Shown piece after piece: positions 42,871-51,499 of a DNA stretch of 64,000 nt (position 1 is the first letter of the stretch; each line of letters starts with the position of its first letter). The position numbers were made by a program, and so were the translations under genes. Under the pieces are notes generated by a model. It saw only the letters and a program-made list of their open reading frames with translations, made no database searches and was not told the origin of the DNA. Origin of the DNA: Sphaerotilus mobilis (GTDB taxonomy: Bacteria; Pseudomonadota; Gammaproteobacteria; Burkholderiales; Burkholderiaceae_C); NCBI RefSeq assembly GCF_004216565.1, contig NZ_SGWV01000007.1, forward strand, positions 186,001 through 250,000. Direction: 5' to 3'.

Positions 42871-43638
42871 TCAGCGGCCGAACACGGCGTCGCCAACGAT
42901 GTGGTTCACGAGCCGGCCGATGCCGTCGATCTCGGTGACGACCTCGTCGCCCTCGTCGACGTTGACGACGCCGTCGGGCGTGCCGGTGAGGATCACGTCA
43001 CCAGCGCGCAGCGTCATGACATCGCTCAGATAGGCGATCAAGGCGGGGATGTCGTGAATCATCTGCGCCGTGTTGCCCTGCTGCGTCACGCGGCCATTGA
43101 CGAGCGTTCGCAAGGCCAGCGCATGCGGGTCGGGCACGTCAGATGCATCGACGAACCAGGGGCCAAGCACCGTGCCGCCATCGCGGTTCTTGACGCGCAG
43201 GTTGGGGCGATACCAGTTCTCGAGGTGGTCGCGGATCGCGTAGTCGTTGCAGACGGTGTAGCCCCAGACATGGTCCATCGCCTGTTCGCGGCTGACACGC
43301 CGGGCGGTCTTGCCAATCACTACGGACAGCTCGCACTCGTGGTGCATGAAGGCCACGCCAGCCGGCCGGCGTGTCACGCCACGATGCCCCAGCAGGCTGC
43401 CCGCGCTCTTGAGGAAGACCAGTGGCTCATCGGCTGAGCCTATGGTGAGTTCCTTGCTCAGTTCCTTGACGTGGTCGGCATAGTTCAGGCCCAACGCAAT
43501 GACGCTGCCGACCTCGAACGGTGGCAGCCAGACGACCTGATCCTCGGACAAGACGCGACCATCGACCAGTTGCAGGCCGGTGGGGTGCGGATGGGCCGTG
43601 TGGATGGCGCCGGCAAAGGCGACGCGGGCGGTCTTCAT
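42871..43638 (-). CDS. hpaG2: HpaG C-terminal-type isomerase/decarboxylase subunit (FAH family)
   Basis: In enterobacteria HpaG is one bifunctional protein with two fumarylacetoacetase-like halves that decarboxylates 5-oxopent-3-ene-1,2,5-tricarboxylate and isomerises the product. Here the halves are separate genes. This 255-aa one has VIALGLNYADHVKELS near 47, ECELSVVIGKTARRVS near 100 with the Glu metal ligands, VWGYTVCNDYAIRD near 128 and DVILTGTPDGVVNVDEGDEV near 215. Its ATG overlaps the hpaG1 stop by four bases. Confidence 0.9.
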   Translation of the reverse strand: MKTARVAFAGAIHTAHPHPTGLQLVDGRVLSEDQVVWLPPFEVGSVIALGLNYADHVKELSKELTIGSADEPLVFLKSAGSLLGHRGVTRRPAGVAFMHHECELSVVIGKTARRVSREQAMDHVWGYTVCNDYAIRDHLENWYRPNLRVKNRDGGTVLGPWFVDASDVPDPHALALRTLVNGRVTQQGNTAQMIHDIPALIAYLSDVMTLRAGDVILTGTPDGVVNVDEGDEVVTEIDGIGRLVNHIVGDAVFGR

Positions 43639-44327
43639 GCGGGGCTCCCGAGGTCGTTCACCAGCCCGAAGGACAAGCGGCCCAGGCCCTCGATGGACAC
43701 GGCGACATCGTCGCCGGCATGCGCCACGGGCGCGCCATGGGGCTCGCCCAGCAGCAGCAGGTCACCGGCTTGCAGGGTCATGAACTCGCTGACATCGGCG
43801 ATCAGTTGCGCGACGCCACGCACCCGGTCGGCGGTGTCGGTGGCCTGGACGGTGTTGCCGCCGATGTCGACCTTGACGGTCAGCGCATCGGGCGCGGCGA
43901 TGCGGGCGGCCGGCACGACCGCCGGGCCGATCACGCAGGAGCCATCGCGGGCGCGCAGCCGCACCGCCGGCCGGTAGTGGCTGTCATGCGGCACGGACAG
44001 GTCGACGGCGATCGTGTAGCCCGCAACATGGGCCAGGGCCTCGGCCACATCGACGCGACAGGCGGCGCGGCCGATGACGATGGCCAGCGAGGCGCCAACC
44101 ATCACGCCCTCAGCGCCGACCGCGACGCGCGCGCCGGGCCCCGTCAGCGTGTTGCGCGGGCGCACCGCCAGCACCGGCGCACGCGCGGGCGCCTTGTAGG
44201 GCGGCAGGTGTACGGCATCGCCCAGCGCCTGCCACTGCGGTCGGTGGTTCAGCAGCGCCGCGACCACCACGCCGCTGAGGCGGTAAGGGGCGACATCCAT
44301 GTCTGGCAAGTCAGGAAAGGGAGGCAT
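43635..44327 (-). CDS. hpaG1: HpaG N-terminal-type isomerase/decarboxylase subunit (FAH family)
   Basis: This shorter fumarylacetoacetase-family protein is the partner of hpaG2. It has VVAALLNHRPQWQAL near 23, GASLAIVIGRAACRV near 79 (the metal-site strand lacks the usual Glu), VAGYTIAVDLSVPHDSHYRP near 103 and GDLLLLGEPHGAPVAHAGD near 190. The start is uncertain: ATG 44327 is taken, ATG 44300 is an in-frame alternative, and neither has a strong ribosome site. It is the first gene of the hpa run, facing hpaR across about 50 bases. Confidence 0.85.
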   Translation of the reverse strand: MPPFPDLPDMDVAPYRLSGVVVAALLNHRPQWQALGDAVHLPPYKAPARAPVLAVRPRNTLTGPGARVAVGAEGVMVGASLAIVIGRAACRVDVAEALAHVAGYTIAVDLSVPHDSHYRPAVRLRARDGSCVIGPAVVPAARIAAPDALTVKVDIGGNTVQATDTADRVRGVAQLIADVSEFMTLQAGDLLLLGEPHGAPVAHAGDDVAVSIEGLGRLSFGLVNDLGSPA

Positions 44328-44333
44328 GGCCGG

Positions 44334-44368
44334 CACATTCACTAATGTGTTAGCAATGTATTCGCTAA
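44334..44368. promoter_or_regulatory. Two palindromes between hpaG1 and hpaR, likely HpaR operator
   Basis: CACATT (44334-44339) and AATGTG (44344-44349) form a perfect inverted repeat with a four-base spacer. Next to it TTAGCAATGTATTCGCTAA (44350-44368) is a 19-bp palindrome with 7 of 9 arm positions matching, the size and shape of a MarR-family operator. Both lie in the short divergent promoter region, so HpaR could control both directions. Confidence 0.65.
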
Positions 44369-44377
44369 GATGTGAGC

Positions 44378-44878
44378 ATGTCAACCGACAACAAACCCCA
44401 GGGCCGCAGCCGATCCGCCAAGGGTCGCGACACCGGCCTGCGCCACCGCAACCTGCCGCTGCTGCTGCTGCATGCGCGCGAGAGCGTGATCGCGCAGTTC
44501 CGCCCGGTGCTGAACGCGCATGGCGTGACCGAGCAGCAGTGGCGCATCGTGCGCGCGCTGCTCGAACGCGGCCCGCTGGAGCCGCGCCAGATCGTCGACG
44601 TCTGCCGCATCTCCAGCCCCAGCCTGGCAGGCGTGCTCGCGCGCATGGACGACCTGGGCCTGGTCCACCGCGAACGCCACGCCAACGACGCCCGCCGCGT
44701 CTCGGTCACGCTGACCGACCGCAGCCGCGCCCTCGCCGCCGCGATGGCGCCGCAGATCGAGGCGGTCTACCAGACGCTCGAAGCCCACATCGGCCGCGAC
44801 TTCATCGACCGCTTCTACGCCACGCTGGACGAGCTGATCGAGCTGATGGAGGGTCTGGAGCCTGACAGCCCGGAGTGA
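44378..44878 (+). CDS. hpaR: MarR-family repressor of homoprotocatechuate degradation HpaR
   Basis: The 166-aa protein has the MarR winged helix: FRPVLNAHGVTEQQWRIVRALLE near 38-60, the recognition region DVCRISSPSLAGVLARMDDLG near 74-94, and the wing HRERHANDARRVSVTLTDRS near 97-116. HpaR represses the hpa meta-cleavage genes and is relieved by pathway aromatics. ATG 44378 is preferred to the GTG two codons earlier. A strong bidirectional terminator follows. Confidence 0.92.
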   Translation: MSTDNKPQGRSRSAKGRDTGLRHRNLPLLLLHARESVIAQFRPVLNAHGVTEQQWRIVRALLERGPLEPRQIVDVCRISSPSLAGVLARMDDLGLVHRERHANDARRVSVTLTDRSRALAAAMAPQIEAVYQTLEAHIGRDFIDRFYATLDELIELMEGLEPDSPE

Positions 44879-44902
44879 GTCAGCCAGTTCCGACAAGCCA
44901 TG

Positions 44903-44939
44903 AAAAAAGCCCAAGTGAATCAATCACTTGGGCTTTTTT
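44903..44939. terminator. Bidirectional intrinsic terminator after hpaR
   Basis: AAAAAAGCCCAAGTGA pairs perfectly with TCACTTGGGCTTTTTT around a five-base loop. The A and T runs make it work in both directions: after hpaR on the plus strand and after tRNA-Ser(GGA) on the minus strand. Confidence 0.92.
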
Positions 44940-44948
44940 GCAAGGTCT

Positions 44949-45039
<91 letters not shown>

Positions 45040-45074
45040 GCGAAGCCCGCAAGTATAGCGGGTTCAGACGCAAG

Positions 45075-45097
45075 AACGCCCGCGCGAGGCGGGCGTT
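45075..45097 (-). terminator. Hairpin after the branched-chain amino acid binding protein gene
   Basis: AACGCCCGC (45075-45083) pairs with GCGGGCGTT (45089-45097) around five bases. On the minus strand only a weak T run (TTCTTG) follows, so termination is plausible but not strong. Confidence 0.55.
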
Positions 45098-45161
45098 TGA
45101 TCGATCGGTCGGCGCTTTGCGGCGCCGACGTCACACCTGACGCGTCAGGCGTGGCGCTGGA

Positions 45162-46355
45162 TCAGCGCACGACGGCGATCTGTTCGCGGGCACCGGCCTT
45201 GTAGGTGTACAGGGTCAGCGCGCCGTTCTTGATGTCGCCCTTCTCGTCGAACGAGATGGTGCCGGTCACGCCCTTGTAATCGGCGGTCTGGGCCAGCACC
45301 GGCAGGTACTTGGCCGGATCGGACGAGTCGGCCTTGACCATCGCCGCCACGAGCACGTTGGTCGCGTCGTAGACGTAAGGCGCGTAGATCTGCACGTCGG
45401 CGTTGAACTTGGTCTTGAAGCGGGCCTTGAAGTCGTCCATCGAGACCTTTGCTTCACCTTCGACACCACCGGCTTCGGCGCAGACGACCTGGCCGTCGGC
45501 CATGGCGCCACCCGACAGCTTGGGCAGTTCGCCCGAGCAGATGCCGTCGCCGCCCATGAACTTGGCCTTGATGCCCAGTTGCTTCATCTGGCGGATCATC
45601 GGGCCGGCGACAGCGTCCATGCCGCCGAAGAAGACGACGTCCGGCTTGGACGCCTTGATCTTGGTCAGGATGGAGGTGAAGTCCGTGGCCTTGTCGTTGG
45701 TGAATTCGCGGGCAACGGTCTTGCCACCCGCGCCAGCGACGCCCTTCTCGAACTCGTCAGCGACGCCCTGGCCGTAGGCGGTGCGGTCATCGATGACGGC
45801 GATCGACTTGCCCTTCAGCTCGGCGACGGCGTACTTGCCCAGCGTGCCACCCAGATGCACGTCATCGGCGACGACGCGGAAGGTGGTCTTGAAGCCCTGG
45901 CGGGTGAAGGTCGGGTTGGTGGCCGACGGCGAGACCTGGGGGATACCCGCATCGCTGTAGATCTTCGAGGCCGGGATCGAGGTGCCGGAGTTCAGGTGAC
46001 CCACCACACCAGCAACCTTCGAGTCGACCAGCTTCTGCGCAGCGGCCGTGCCCTGCTTCGGGTCAGCGCCGTCGTCTTCAGCCAGCAGTTCGAAGGTGAC
46101 CTTGGCGCCACCGATCGTCACACCCTTGGCGTTGAGCTCGTCGATCGCCATGCGAGCGCCGTTCTCGTTGTCCTTGCCCAGGTGTGCAATCGCGCCGCTG
46201 GTCGGGCCGACGTGGCCGATCTTGACGACGGCGGCAGCCGGGGCAGCAGGCGCGGCAGAAGCGGCAGCAGCAGCCGGAGCCGCTTCTTCCTTCTTGCCGC
46301 AGGCTGCGAGCATGGCGACGCTGACCAGGGAGAGAGCAAAAATAGAACGATTCAT
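45162..46355 (-). CDS. Branched-chain amino acid ABC transporter substrate-binding lipoprotein
   Basis: A lipoprotein signal ends in the lipobox LAAC at residue 19, followed by an Ala/Pro-rich linker. The type I periplasmic-binding fold (Peripla_BP_6) follows: VKIGHVGPTSGAIAHLGKDNENG near 45, VVGHLNSGTSIPASKIY near 115, FTRQGFKTTFRVVADD near 148, AVIDDRTAYGQGVADEFEKG near 185 and ADYKGVTGTISFDEKGD near the end. It captures leucine, isoleucine, valine or a similar ligand for a LivFGHM permease that is not in the window, so the gene stands alone here. Confidence 0.9.
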   Translation of the reverse strand: MNRSIFALSLVSVAMLAACGKKEEAAPAAAAASAAPAAPAAAVVKIGHVGPTSGAIAHLGKDNENGARMAIDELNAKGVTIGGAKVTFELLAEDDGADPKQGTAAAQKLVDSKVAGVVGHLNSGTSIPASKIYSDAGIPQVSPSATNPTFTRQGFKTTFRVVADDVHLGGTLGKYAVAELKGKSIAVIDDRTAYGQGVADEFEKGVAGAGGKTVAREFTNDKATDFTSILTKIKASKPDVVFFGGMDAVAGPMIRQMKQLGIKAKFMGGDGICSGELPKLSGGAMADGQVVCAEAGGVEGEAKVSMDDFKARFKTKFNADVQIYAPYVYDATNVLVAAMVKADSSDPAKYLPVLAQTADYKGVTGTISFDEKGDIKNGALTLYTYKAGAREQIAVVR

Positions 46356-46484
46356 GTGAACCCTCGTTGATAGAAGCGGTAAGGATAGTGGACCAAATGC
46401 ACCCGGGAAATACGCGCAGACACTGAGATGACAACCCCTCGGGTCGCTCGCTCAGGTTTGCGCCCGCGCCGCCGGGATGGCGTG

Positions 46485-46871
46485 TCAGCGCGGTCGGTGA
46501 CGGGCCAGTTCCTGTGCGACGGCGCGGCGAACCACGTCGTGCAAGGTCTTGTTGAGTTCCTCACGGGTCTCGGTCAGGAAGGCATCGAGCAGCCTCGCAA
46601 AGACCGGGCCAACGCTCTCGCGCATGCGGAATTCGAACATCCGGTCGATCTGCCGCTGGACGTCGATCAGCACCCGCTGGGTCAGCTCTTCTTCGTCGAC
46701 ACCATCGGCTGCCGCTGGATTCTGATGCGGCCGCAGCTGCATCACGTCGGCGCTGCGCGGGCTGGCGAGCGACGACGGATCGGCGCCCGGGTCGGACGGC
46801 GGATGTTCGCCGTCGAGCGAGAAACCCACCACATCGGTGAGCGTGGGCACCAGTTTGGGCGGCGGCTGCAT
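46485..46871 (-). CDS. Hypothetical protein after holC, 128 aa
   Basis: I do not recognise a named family. ATG 46871 lies directly after the holC stop. The N-terminal half is Pro/Asp-rich and probably disordered. The C-terminal half (about residues 60-128) is a continuous amphipathic helix with many charged residues (QRQIDRMFEFRMRESV, ETREELNKTLHDVVRR), likely a coiled coil. Its tight link to holC is common in Burkholderiales. Confidence 0.65.
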   Translation of the reverse strand: MQPPPKLVPTLTDVVGFSLDGEHPPSDPGADPSSLASPRSADVMQLRPHQNPAAADGVDEEELTQRVLIDVQRQIDRMFEFRMRESVGPVFARLLDAFLTETREELNKTLHDVVRRAVAQELARHRPR

Positions 46872-46872
46872 G

Positions 46873-47316
46873 TCAGATCGCCTTGACGTCGTGCCGCTCG
46901 ATGGGCACACCAAGCTGGCTGTAGTGGCGCCAGCGCAAACGCGCGTGGGCGCGCTCCTCGTCGCCCAGGCCAACGATCTCGATCACCCGGTCGAAGCGGG
47001 CCGCTGGTTCGGGAACGTCCTGACCCAGGTTGACCAGCACACCGTGACCCGCTTCCGGGCCGGGCTGGTCCAACAGCACGATCGGCGTGCGGCTGCGCAG
47101 TCGCTCGGGCAGGCGATCCTGGCTGGCGGCACGCCAGTGCGGCACGAACTCGAGCGTGTCGAAGGTCCACAGGAAGCGGTCCAGGTCGTCCAGCGCGTGC
47201 GACGTGCCGGTGACCGCGACGCGCGCCCCCTGACGCCAGGCCTTGCGCAGCAGACGGCAGGTGTACTCGCGCCGGTCGGGCACGTTGAAATGGAAGGCGA
47301 CAGCGGCCAGTGCCAT
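46873..47316 (-). CDS. holC: DNA polymerase III chi subunit HolC
   Basis: Chi links the clamp loader to single-strand binding protein during replication. The 147-aa protein starts with the HolC-type VAFHFNVPDRREYTCRLLRK and contains DLDRFLWTFDTLEFVPH near 45-61, TPIVLLDQPGPEAGHGVLVN and a late FDRVIEIVGLGDEER. It sits just after pepA on the same strand, the conserved order in this group. Confidence 0.88.
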   Translation of the reverse strand: MALAAVAFHFNVPDRREYTCRLLRKAWRQGARVAVTGTSHALDDLDRFLWTFDTLEFVPHWRAASQDRLPERLRSRTPIVLLDQPGPEAGHGVLVNLGQDVPEPAARFDRVIEIVGLGDEERAHARLRWRHYSQLGVPIERHDVKAI

Positions 47317-47354
47317 GGTCAGGACGCTCGTGGCGCTGTGGGGCGGGACCGGCC

Positions 47355-48836
47355 TCAGCCGGCCTTGCCCTCGGCCTGGTCGAGCACGAAGTGGGTCAGC
47401 AGCGGCACCGGCCGGCCGGTGGCGCCCTTGGCCGCACCGCTCTTCCAGGCCGTGCCAGCGATGTCGAGGTGGGCCCAGCGGTAGGCGGACGTGAAGCGCT
47501 TGAGGAACAGCGCAGCGGTGATCGCGCCACCGGCCCGGCCACCCACGTTGCCAACGTCGGCGAAGTTGCTCTTGAGGCCGTCAGCGTATTCGTCGTCCAG
47601 CGGCATGCGCCAGGCGCTGTCGAGGCTGCGGCGACCGGCACCCAGCAGGCTGTCGGCCAGCGCGTCATCGGCGCTGAACAGGCCGCTGTGCTGGTGGCCC
47701 AGCGCGATCACGCAGGCGCCTGTCAGCGTGGCGATGTCGACCACAGCGGTGGGCTTGAAGCGCTCGACATAGGTCAGCGCGTCGCACAGGATCAGCCGGC
47801 CCTCGGCGTCGGTGTTGAGGATCTCGATGGTCTGGCCCGACAGGCTGGTGACGACATCGCCCGGCTTGACGGCACGGCCATCGGGCATGTTCTCGCAGGT
47901 CGGGATGACCCCGATCAGGTTGACCTTGGGCTTGAGCTCGGCGACGGCGCGCATCGTGCCAAGCACGCTCGCGGCGCCGCCCATGTCGAACTTCATCTCG
48001 TCCATCTCGGCCGCCGGCTTGATCGAGATGCCGCCGGTGTCGAAGGTGATGCCCTTGCCCACCAGCACGATCGGCGCGGACTTGCGGGTGGCCCCTTCGT
48101 AGCGCAGCACGATGAACTGTGGCGGCTCATCGGAGCCCTGGGCGACCGCCAGCAGCGCCCCCATGCCGAGCTTGGCCATGGCCTTGCGGTCGAGAACTTC
48201 GATGGCCAGGCCCTGCTCTTCGGCCAGGGCGCGGGCCTGTGCGGCCAGTTGCGTCGGGGTGCAGTGGTTGCCGGGACGGTTGGCACATTCACGGGCCAGG
48301 GTCACGCCGGCTCCGATGGCCGTGCCACGTGCCAGTCCCGCACGCACGGCGGCCAGCTGGGCCTTGTCGGTCTTGTCGACCGCGATGGCAAGCTTGCCCA
48401 GTGCGGCAGCGGCAGGCGCGCTCGGCTTGGTGTGGCGGTAGGTGTAGAGCGCGTCGGCGAAGGCCGTGGTGGCCAGTTCACCGTGCAGGTCGCCCAACGG
48501 TTCGGGACCGGCCCAGCCGATCACGACGGCGGACGCGCCAGAGTTCTTCAAGGTGGCGACGCCAGCCGCCACCGCGCCGCGCCAGGCCTTGGCACCGAGG
48601 TCGCTGGCGACCACGAAGACCAGGCGCTGCGCCTTCAGCCCAGCGGGCCGATGCAGGTAGAGCTGCTTGCCGTTCTTGAGTTCGAGGTCGCCGTGCCGGA
48701 CGGCATCGTGGGCCAGATCGGCAATGGCACCCATCGGACGCCACGTCTTGGGGTCTGACGGCAGCACGATCAGCCACGCCGGTGTGGCATGTCCGGACCA
48801 GTCTTCAGGCATCAGGGGAAGGGCTCGAACGTCCAT
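47355..48836 (-). CDS. pepA: Leucyl aminopeptidase PepA
   Basis: PepA is a cytoplasmic two-metal aminopeptidase of the M17 family that removes N-terminal residues; some relatives also bind DNA. The 493-aa protein keeps the metal-site segments [18 protein letters not shown] near 268 and the signature [16 protein letters not shown] near 345, with [13 protein letters not shown] between them. It diverges from lptF across only 24 bases, so their promoters must overlap coding sequence. Confidence 0.95.
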   Translation of the reverse strand: MDVRALPLMPEDWSGHATPAWLIVLPSDPKTWRPMGAIADLAHDAVRHGDLELKNGKQLYLHRPAGLKAQRLVFVVASDLGAKAWRGAVAAGVATLKNSGASAVVIGWAGPEPLGDLHGELATTAFADALYTYRHTKPSAPAAAALGKLAIAVDKTDKAQLAAVRAGLARGTAIGAGVTLARECANRPGNHCTPTQLAAQARALAEEQGLAIEVLDRKAMAKLGMGALLAVAQGSDEPPQFIVLRYEGATRKSAPIVLVGKGITFDTGGISIKPAAEMDEMKFDMGGAASVLGTMRAVAELKPKVNLIGVIPTCENMPDGRAVKPGDVVTSLSGQTIEILNTDAEGRLILCDALTYVERFKPTAVVDIATLTGACVIALGHQHSGLFSADDALADSLLGAGRRSLDSAWRMPLDDEYADGLKSNFADVGNVGGRAGGAITAALFLKRFTSAYRWAHLDIAGTAWKSGAAKGATGRPVPLLTHFVLDQAEGKAG

Positions 48837-48860
48837 AATTCCGTACGGTCACAAGACGCA

Positions 48861-49940
48861 ATGATGTTATTCGATTCCACCCTACGCAAGGAGCTGTCGC
48901 GCAGCTTCGGCGGCACCCTGACGGTCATCCTGACCATCGTGCTGACGATGATGTTGATCCGCACGCTCGGACAGGCCGCGCTGGGTCGCGTCTCGCCGCA
49001 GGACGTGGTGCTGCTGCTGGGCTACACCGGCCTGGGCCATGTGCCGACCATCCTCTGCCTGTCGCTGTTCGTGGCCATCGTGGCGACGCTGACACGGCTC
49101 TACCGCGACAGCGAGATGGCCGTCTGGTTCGCCAGTGGCGTGTCGCTGCTGCGCTTCTTGCGGCCGGTGCTGCGCTTCGCCACACCCGTGCTGCTGATGG
49201 TGGTGGCGATGATGCTGGTGACCTGGCCGTGGGCCAATCGCCAGTCGAGCGAGTTGCGGGCCCGCTATGAACAGCGCTCGGACCTGTCACGGGTGGCGCC
49301 GGGCCAGTTCCAGATCTCCAGCAATGGCCAGCGGGTCTTCTTCATCGACAAGCAGTCGCCCGACGCGACCACCGGCCGCAACATCTTCATCGTCGACCAG
49401 CGCCCCGACCGCGAGTCGGTGACCAGCGCATTGGCCGGCCGCATCGAGGTTCCCGACGAGGGCTCGCGTCAGCTGGTGCTGCGCGACGGCGCCCGCACCG
49501 ACCTCGACCTCGACGGCACGACCCGCACGATCTCGCGCTTCGACAGCTACCGCATCCGCATCGAGGAACGTGCGATCACGCAGGCCGAGACCCAGCGACC
49601 GCAGGCCCGATCGACGCTCGATCTGCTCGATGACCACGAGCCGCGCGCCCGGGGCGAGCTGGCCTGGCGACTGGGCATGTCCTTGGCTGGCATCAACCTC
49701 GCCTTCCTCGGTGTCGGACTGGCGCAAGGCAGCGCACGCACCGGCAGTGCCTGGACGCTGATGTCGGCCTTGCTCGCCTTCATCGTCTACTTCAACCTCG
49801 TCACCCTCAGCCAGAGCTGGGTCAATGGCGGGCGGATGTCGCTGGGCGGTGCCTTGCTGCTGGTGCATGGCGGCATGGCCGCGATCACCGCGACGCTGTT
49901 CTGGTGGCGCGTGCGTGGCCGTGCCACGCGCGGGCGCTGA
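48861..49940 (+). CDS. lptF: LPS export permease LptF
   Basis: LptF and LptG form the inner-membrane permease that LptB powers to extract lipopolysaccharide. The 359-aa protein has an N-terminal helix pair (GTLTVILTIVLTMMLIRTLG, ILCLSLFVAIVATLTRLYRD), the family motif SEMAVWFASGVS, a periplasmic jellyroll (about 140-260) and three C-terminal helices. ATG 48861 or the next codon is the start; a frame further left overlaps pepA. lptG follows 15 bases later. Confidence 0.92.
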   Translation: MMLFDSTLRKELSRSFGGTLTVILTIVLTMMLIRTLGQAALGRVSPQDVVLLLGYTGLGHVPTILCLSLFVAIVATLTRLYRDSEMAVWFASGVSLLRFLRPVLRFATPVLLMVVAMMLVTWPWANRQSSELRARYEQRSDLSRVAPGQFQISSNGQRVFFIDKQSPDATTGRNIFIVDQRPDRESVTSALAGRIEVPDEGSRQLVLRDGARTDLDLDGTTRTISRFDSYRIRIEERAITQAETQRPQARSTLDLLDDHEPRARGELAWRLGMSLAGINLAFLGVGLAQGSARTGSAWTLMSALLAFIVYFNLVTLSQSWVNGGRMSLGGALLLVHGGMAAITATLFWWRVRGRATRGR

Positions 49941-49955
49941 AGCCGGAGCCGATCG

Positions 49956-51062
49956 ATGCGCACCGTCCGTCGCCTGCTCTACCGCGAGATCCTGGGCGCC
50001 ACCGCCTTCGTGATGGCGGCCTTCCTCGGCCTGTTCTTCTTCATCGACCTGATGGACGAGCTACAGCAGATAGGCCGCAACGGCTACACGCTGGCCGATG
50101 CGGGTCTGAGCTGCCTGTTGCAGGTGCCCGGCCATGTCTACGAGCTGGCACCGATCGCGGTGCTGATCGGCGCGATCCATGCCTTGTCGCGGCTGGCCCA
50201 TTCGTCGGAGTTCACCATCCTGCGCACCGGCGGCCTGGGCCCGGGCCTGGCGCTGCAGCTCCTGGCCGGACTGGGTCTGGGCTATGCGGCACTGACCTTC
50301 GTGATCGGCGACTTCATCGCGCCCTGGTGCGACACCCGCGCCACGCTTCTGCAGGCCAGCGTGTCGGGCCGGCTCACGGTGGCCCAGGGCGGCGCCTGGC
50401 TCAAGGACAGCACGGTGCAGGCCGACGGGGAGCACCGCTACACGGTGAACTTCCTGTCGGCGCGCGACGACGGCACGCTCGAACAGGTGCGCATCTTCGA
50501 GTTCGGCCCGCGCGGCGAGCTGCGTCAGCGCACCCAGGCCGAACTGGCCCGCATCGACGACGAAGGCGTCTGGACGCTGCAGCGCGTGCGGGTCTCGCAC
50601 TGGGACGCGGACCGCACGCCGAAGCTGGCGGACGACGAGGTGCGCGACGAACTGCAGTGGCGCTCCGGTCTGACCCGCGCGGTGGTCGCCTCGGCCGTGC
50701 TGCCGCTGCGCACCATGACCACGATGGCGCTCTACACCTACACCAGCCACCTGGAGGACCATGACCAGGCGGCGCAGCGCTACGAGATCCAGTTCTGGAA
50801 GAAGGCGCTCTACCCCTTTGCCTGTCTGGTGATGATGGGTCTTGCGCTGCCCTTCGCCTACCTGCACGGCCGCAGCGGCGGCATCGGCCTGATGGTGTTC
50901 GGCGGCATCATGCTGGGCATCAGCTTCGTGCTGCTCAACAACGTCAGCGGCCACCTCGGCCTGCTCAACAACTGGACCCCGTGGATCGCGGCCAGCGCGC
51001 CCAGCGCGATCTACCTGCTGCTGTCGATGGCCGCCTTCAGCTGGCTGGTCCGCTACCGATGA
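49956..51062 (+). CDS. lptG: LPS export permease LptG
   Basis: The 368-aa partner of LptF has the same layout: helices near 15-35 and 60-75 (LLQVPGHVYELAPIAVLIGAIHALS), the motif SSEFTILRTGGLGPG, a periplasmic domain, and C-terminal helices (ALYPFACLVMMGLALPFAYL, FGGIMLGISFVLLNNVSG). It shares an operon with lptF. Confidence 0.92.
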   Translation: MRTVRRLLYREILGATAFVMAAFLGLFFFIDLMDELQQIGRNGYTLADAGLSCLLQVPGHVYELAPIAVLIGAIHALSRLAHSSEFTILRTGGLGPGLALQLLAGLGLGYAALTFVIGDFIAPWCDTRATLLQASVSGRLTVAQGGAWLKDSTVQADGEHRYTVNFLSARDDGTLEQVRIFEFGPRGELRQRTQAELARIDDEGVWTLQRVRVSHWDADRTPKLADDEVRDELQWRSGLTRAVVASAVLPLRTMTTMALYTYTSHLEDHDQAAQRYEIQFWKKALYPFACLVMMGLALPFAYLHGRSGGIGLMVFGGIMLGISFVLLNNVSGHLGLLNNWTPWIAASAPSAIYLLLSMAAFSWLVRYR

Positions 51063-51115
51063 ATCCGGTTGGCGGCACGACCTGCCGCTGACCCCAACCC
51101 CGACGAGACCCGACG

Positions 51116-51499
51116 ATGCAAGGCATCCTGCTGTTCGCCCATGGCGCCCGCGACCCCGCGTGGGCCCGGCCTTTCGAGGCCATTGCCGCCCAGATGCGCG
51201 CGGCCGCTCCGGACCATGCCGTCGAGCTGGCCTTTCTGGAACTCATGCAACCCGGGCTGAAGGACGCGGTCACGACGATGCGCTCCCGCGGCTGCGACGA
51301 CATCACCGTGGTGCCGCTGTTCCTGGGCGCTGGCGGCCATGTCAAGCGCGATCTGCCGGCCTTGCTGGACGAGTTGCGCGTCACCCATCCCGGGCTGGCG
51401 CTGCGCACCACACCGGCCATCGGCGAGACCGAGGTCGTGACCCGCGCGATCGCGCTGGCCGCGCTCGAACTGGCGACCCAGGACCGGCCGGCGCCATGA
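51116..51499 (+). CDS. cbiX: Sirohydrochlorin chelatase CbiX (short form)
   Basis: CbiX inserts metal into sirohydrochlorin for siroheme or cobalamin. The 127-aa short form has the two metal-binding His sites: ILLFAHGARDPAW near 9 and FLGAGGHVKRDLP near 76. It probably acts as a dimer. Its stop overlaps the start of the CysB-type regulator (ATGA). This pairing fits siroheme supply for sulfite reduction. Confidence 0.88.
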   Translation: MQGILLFAHGARDPAWARPFEAIAAQMRAAAPDHAVELAFLELMQPGLKDAVTTMRSRGCDDITVVPLFLGAGGHVKRDLPALLDELRVTHPGLALRTTPAIGETEVVTRAIALAALELATQDRPAP

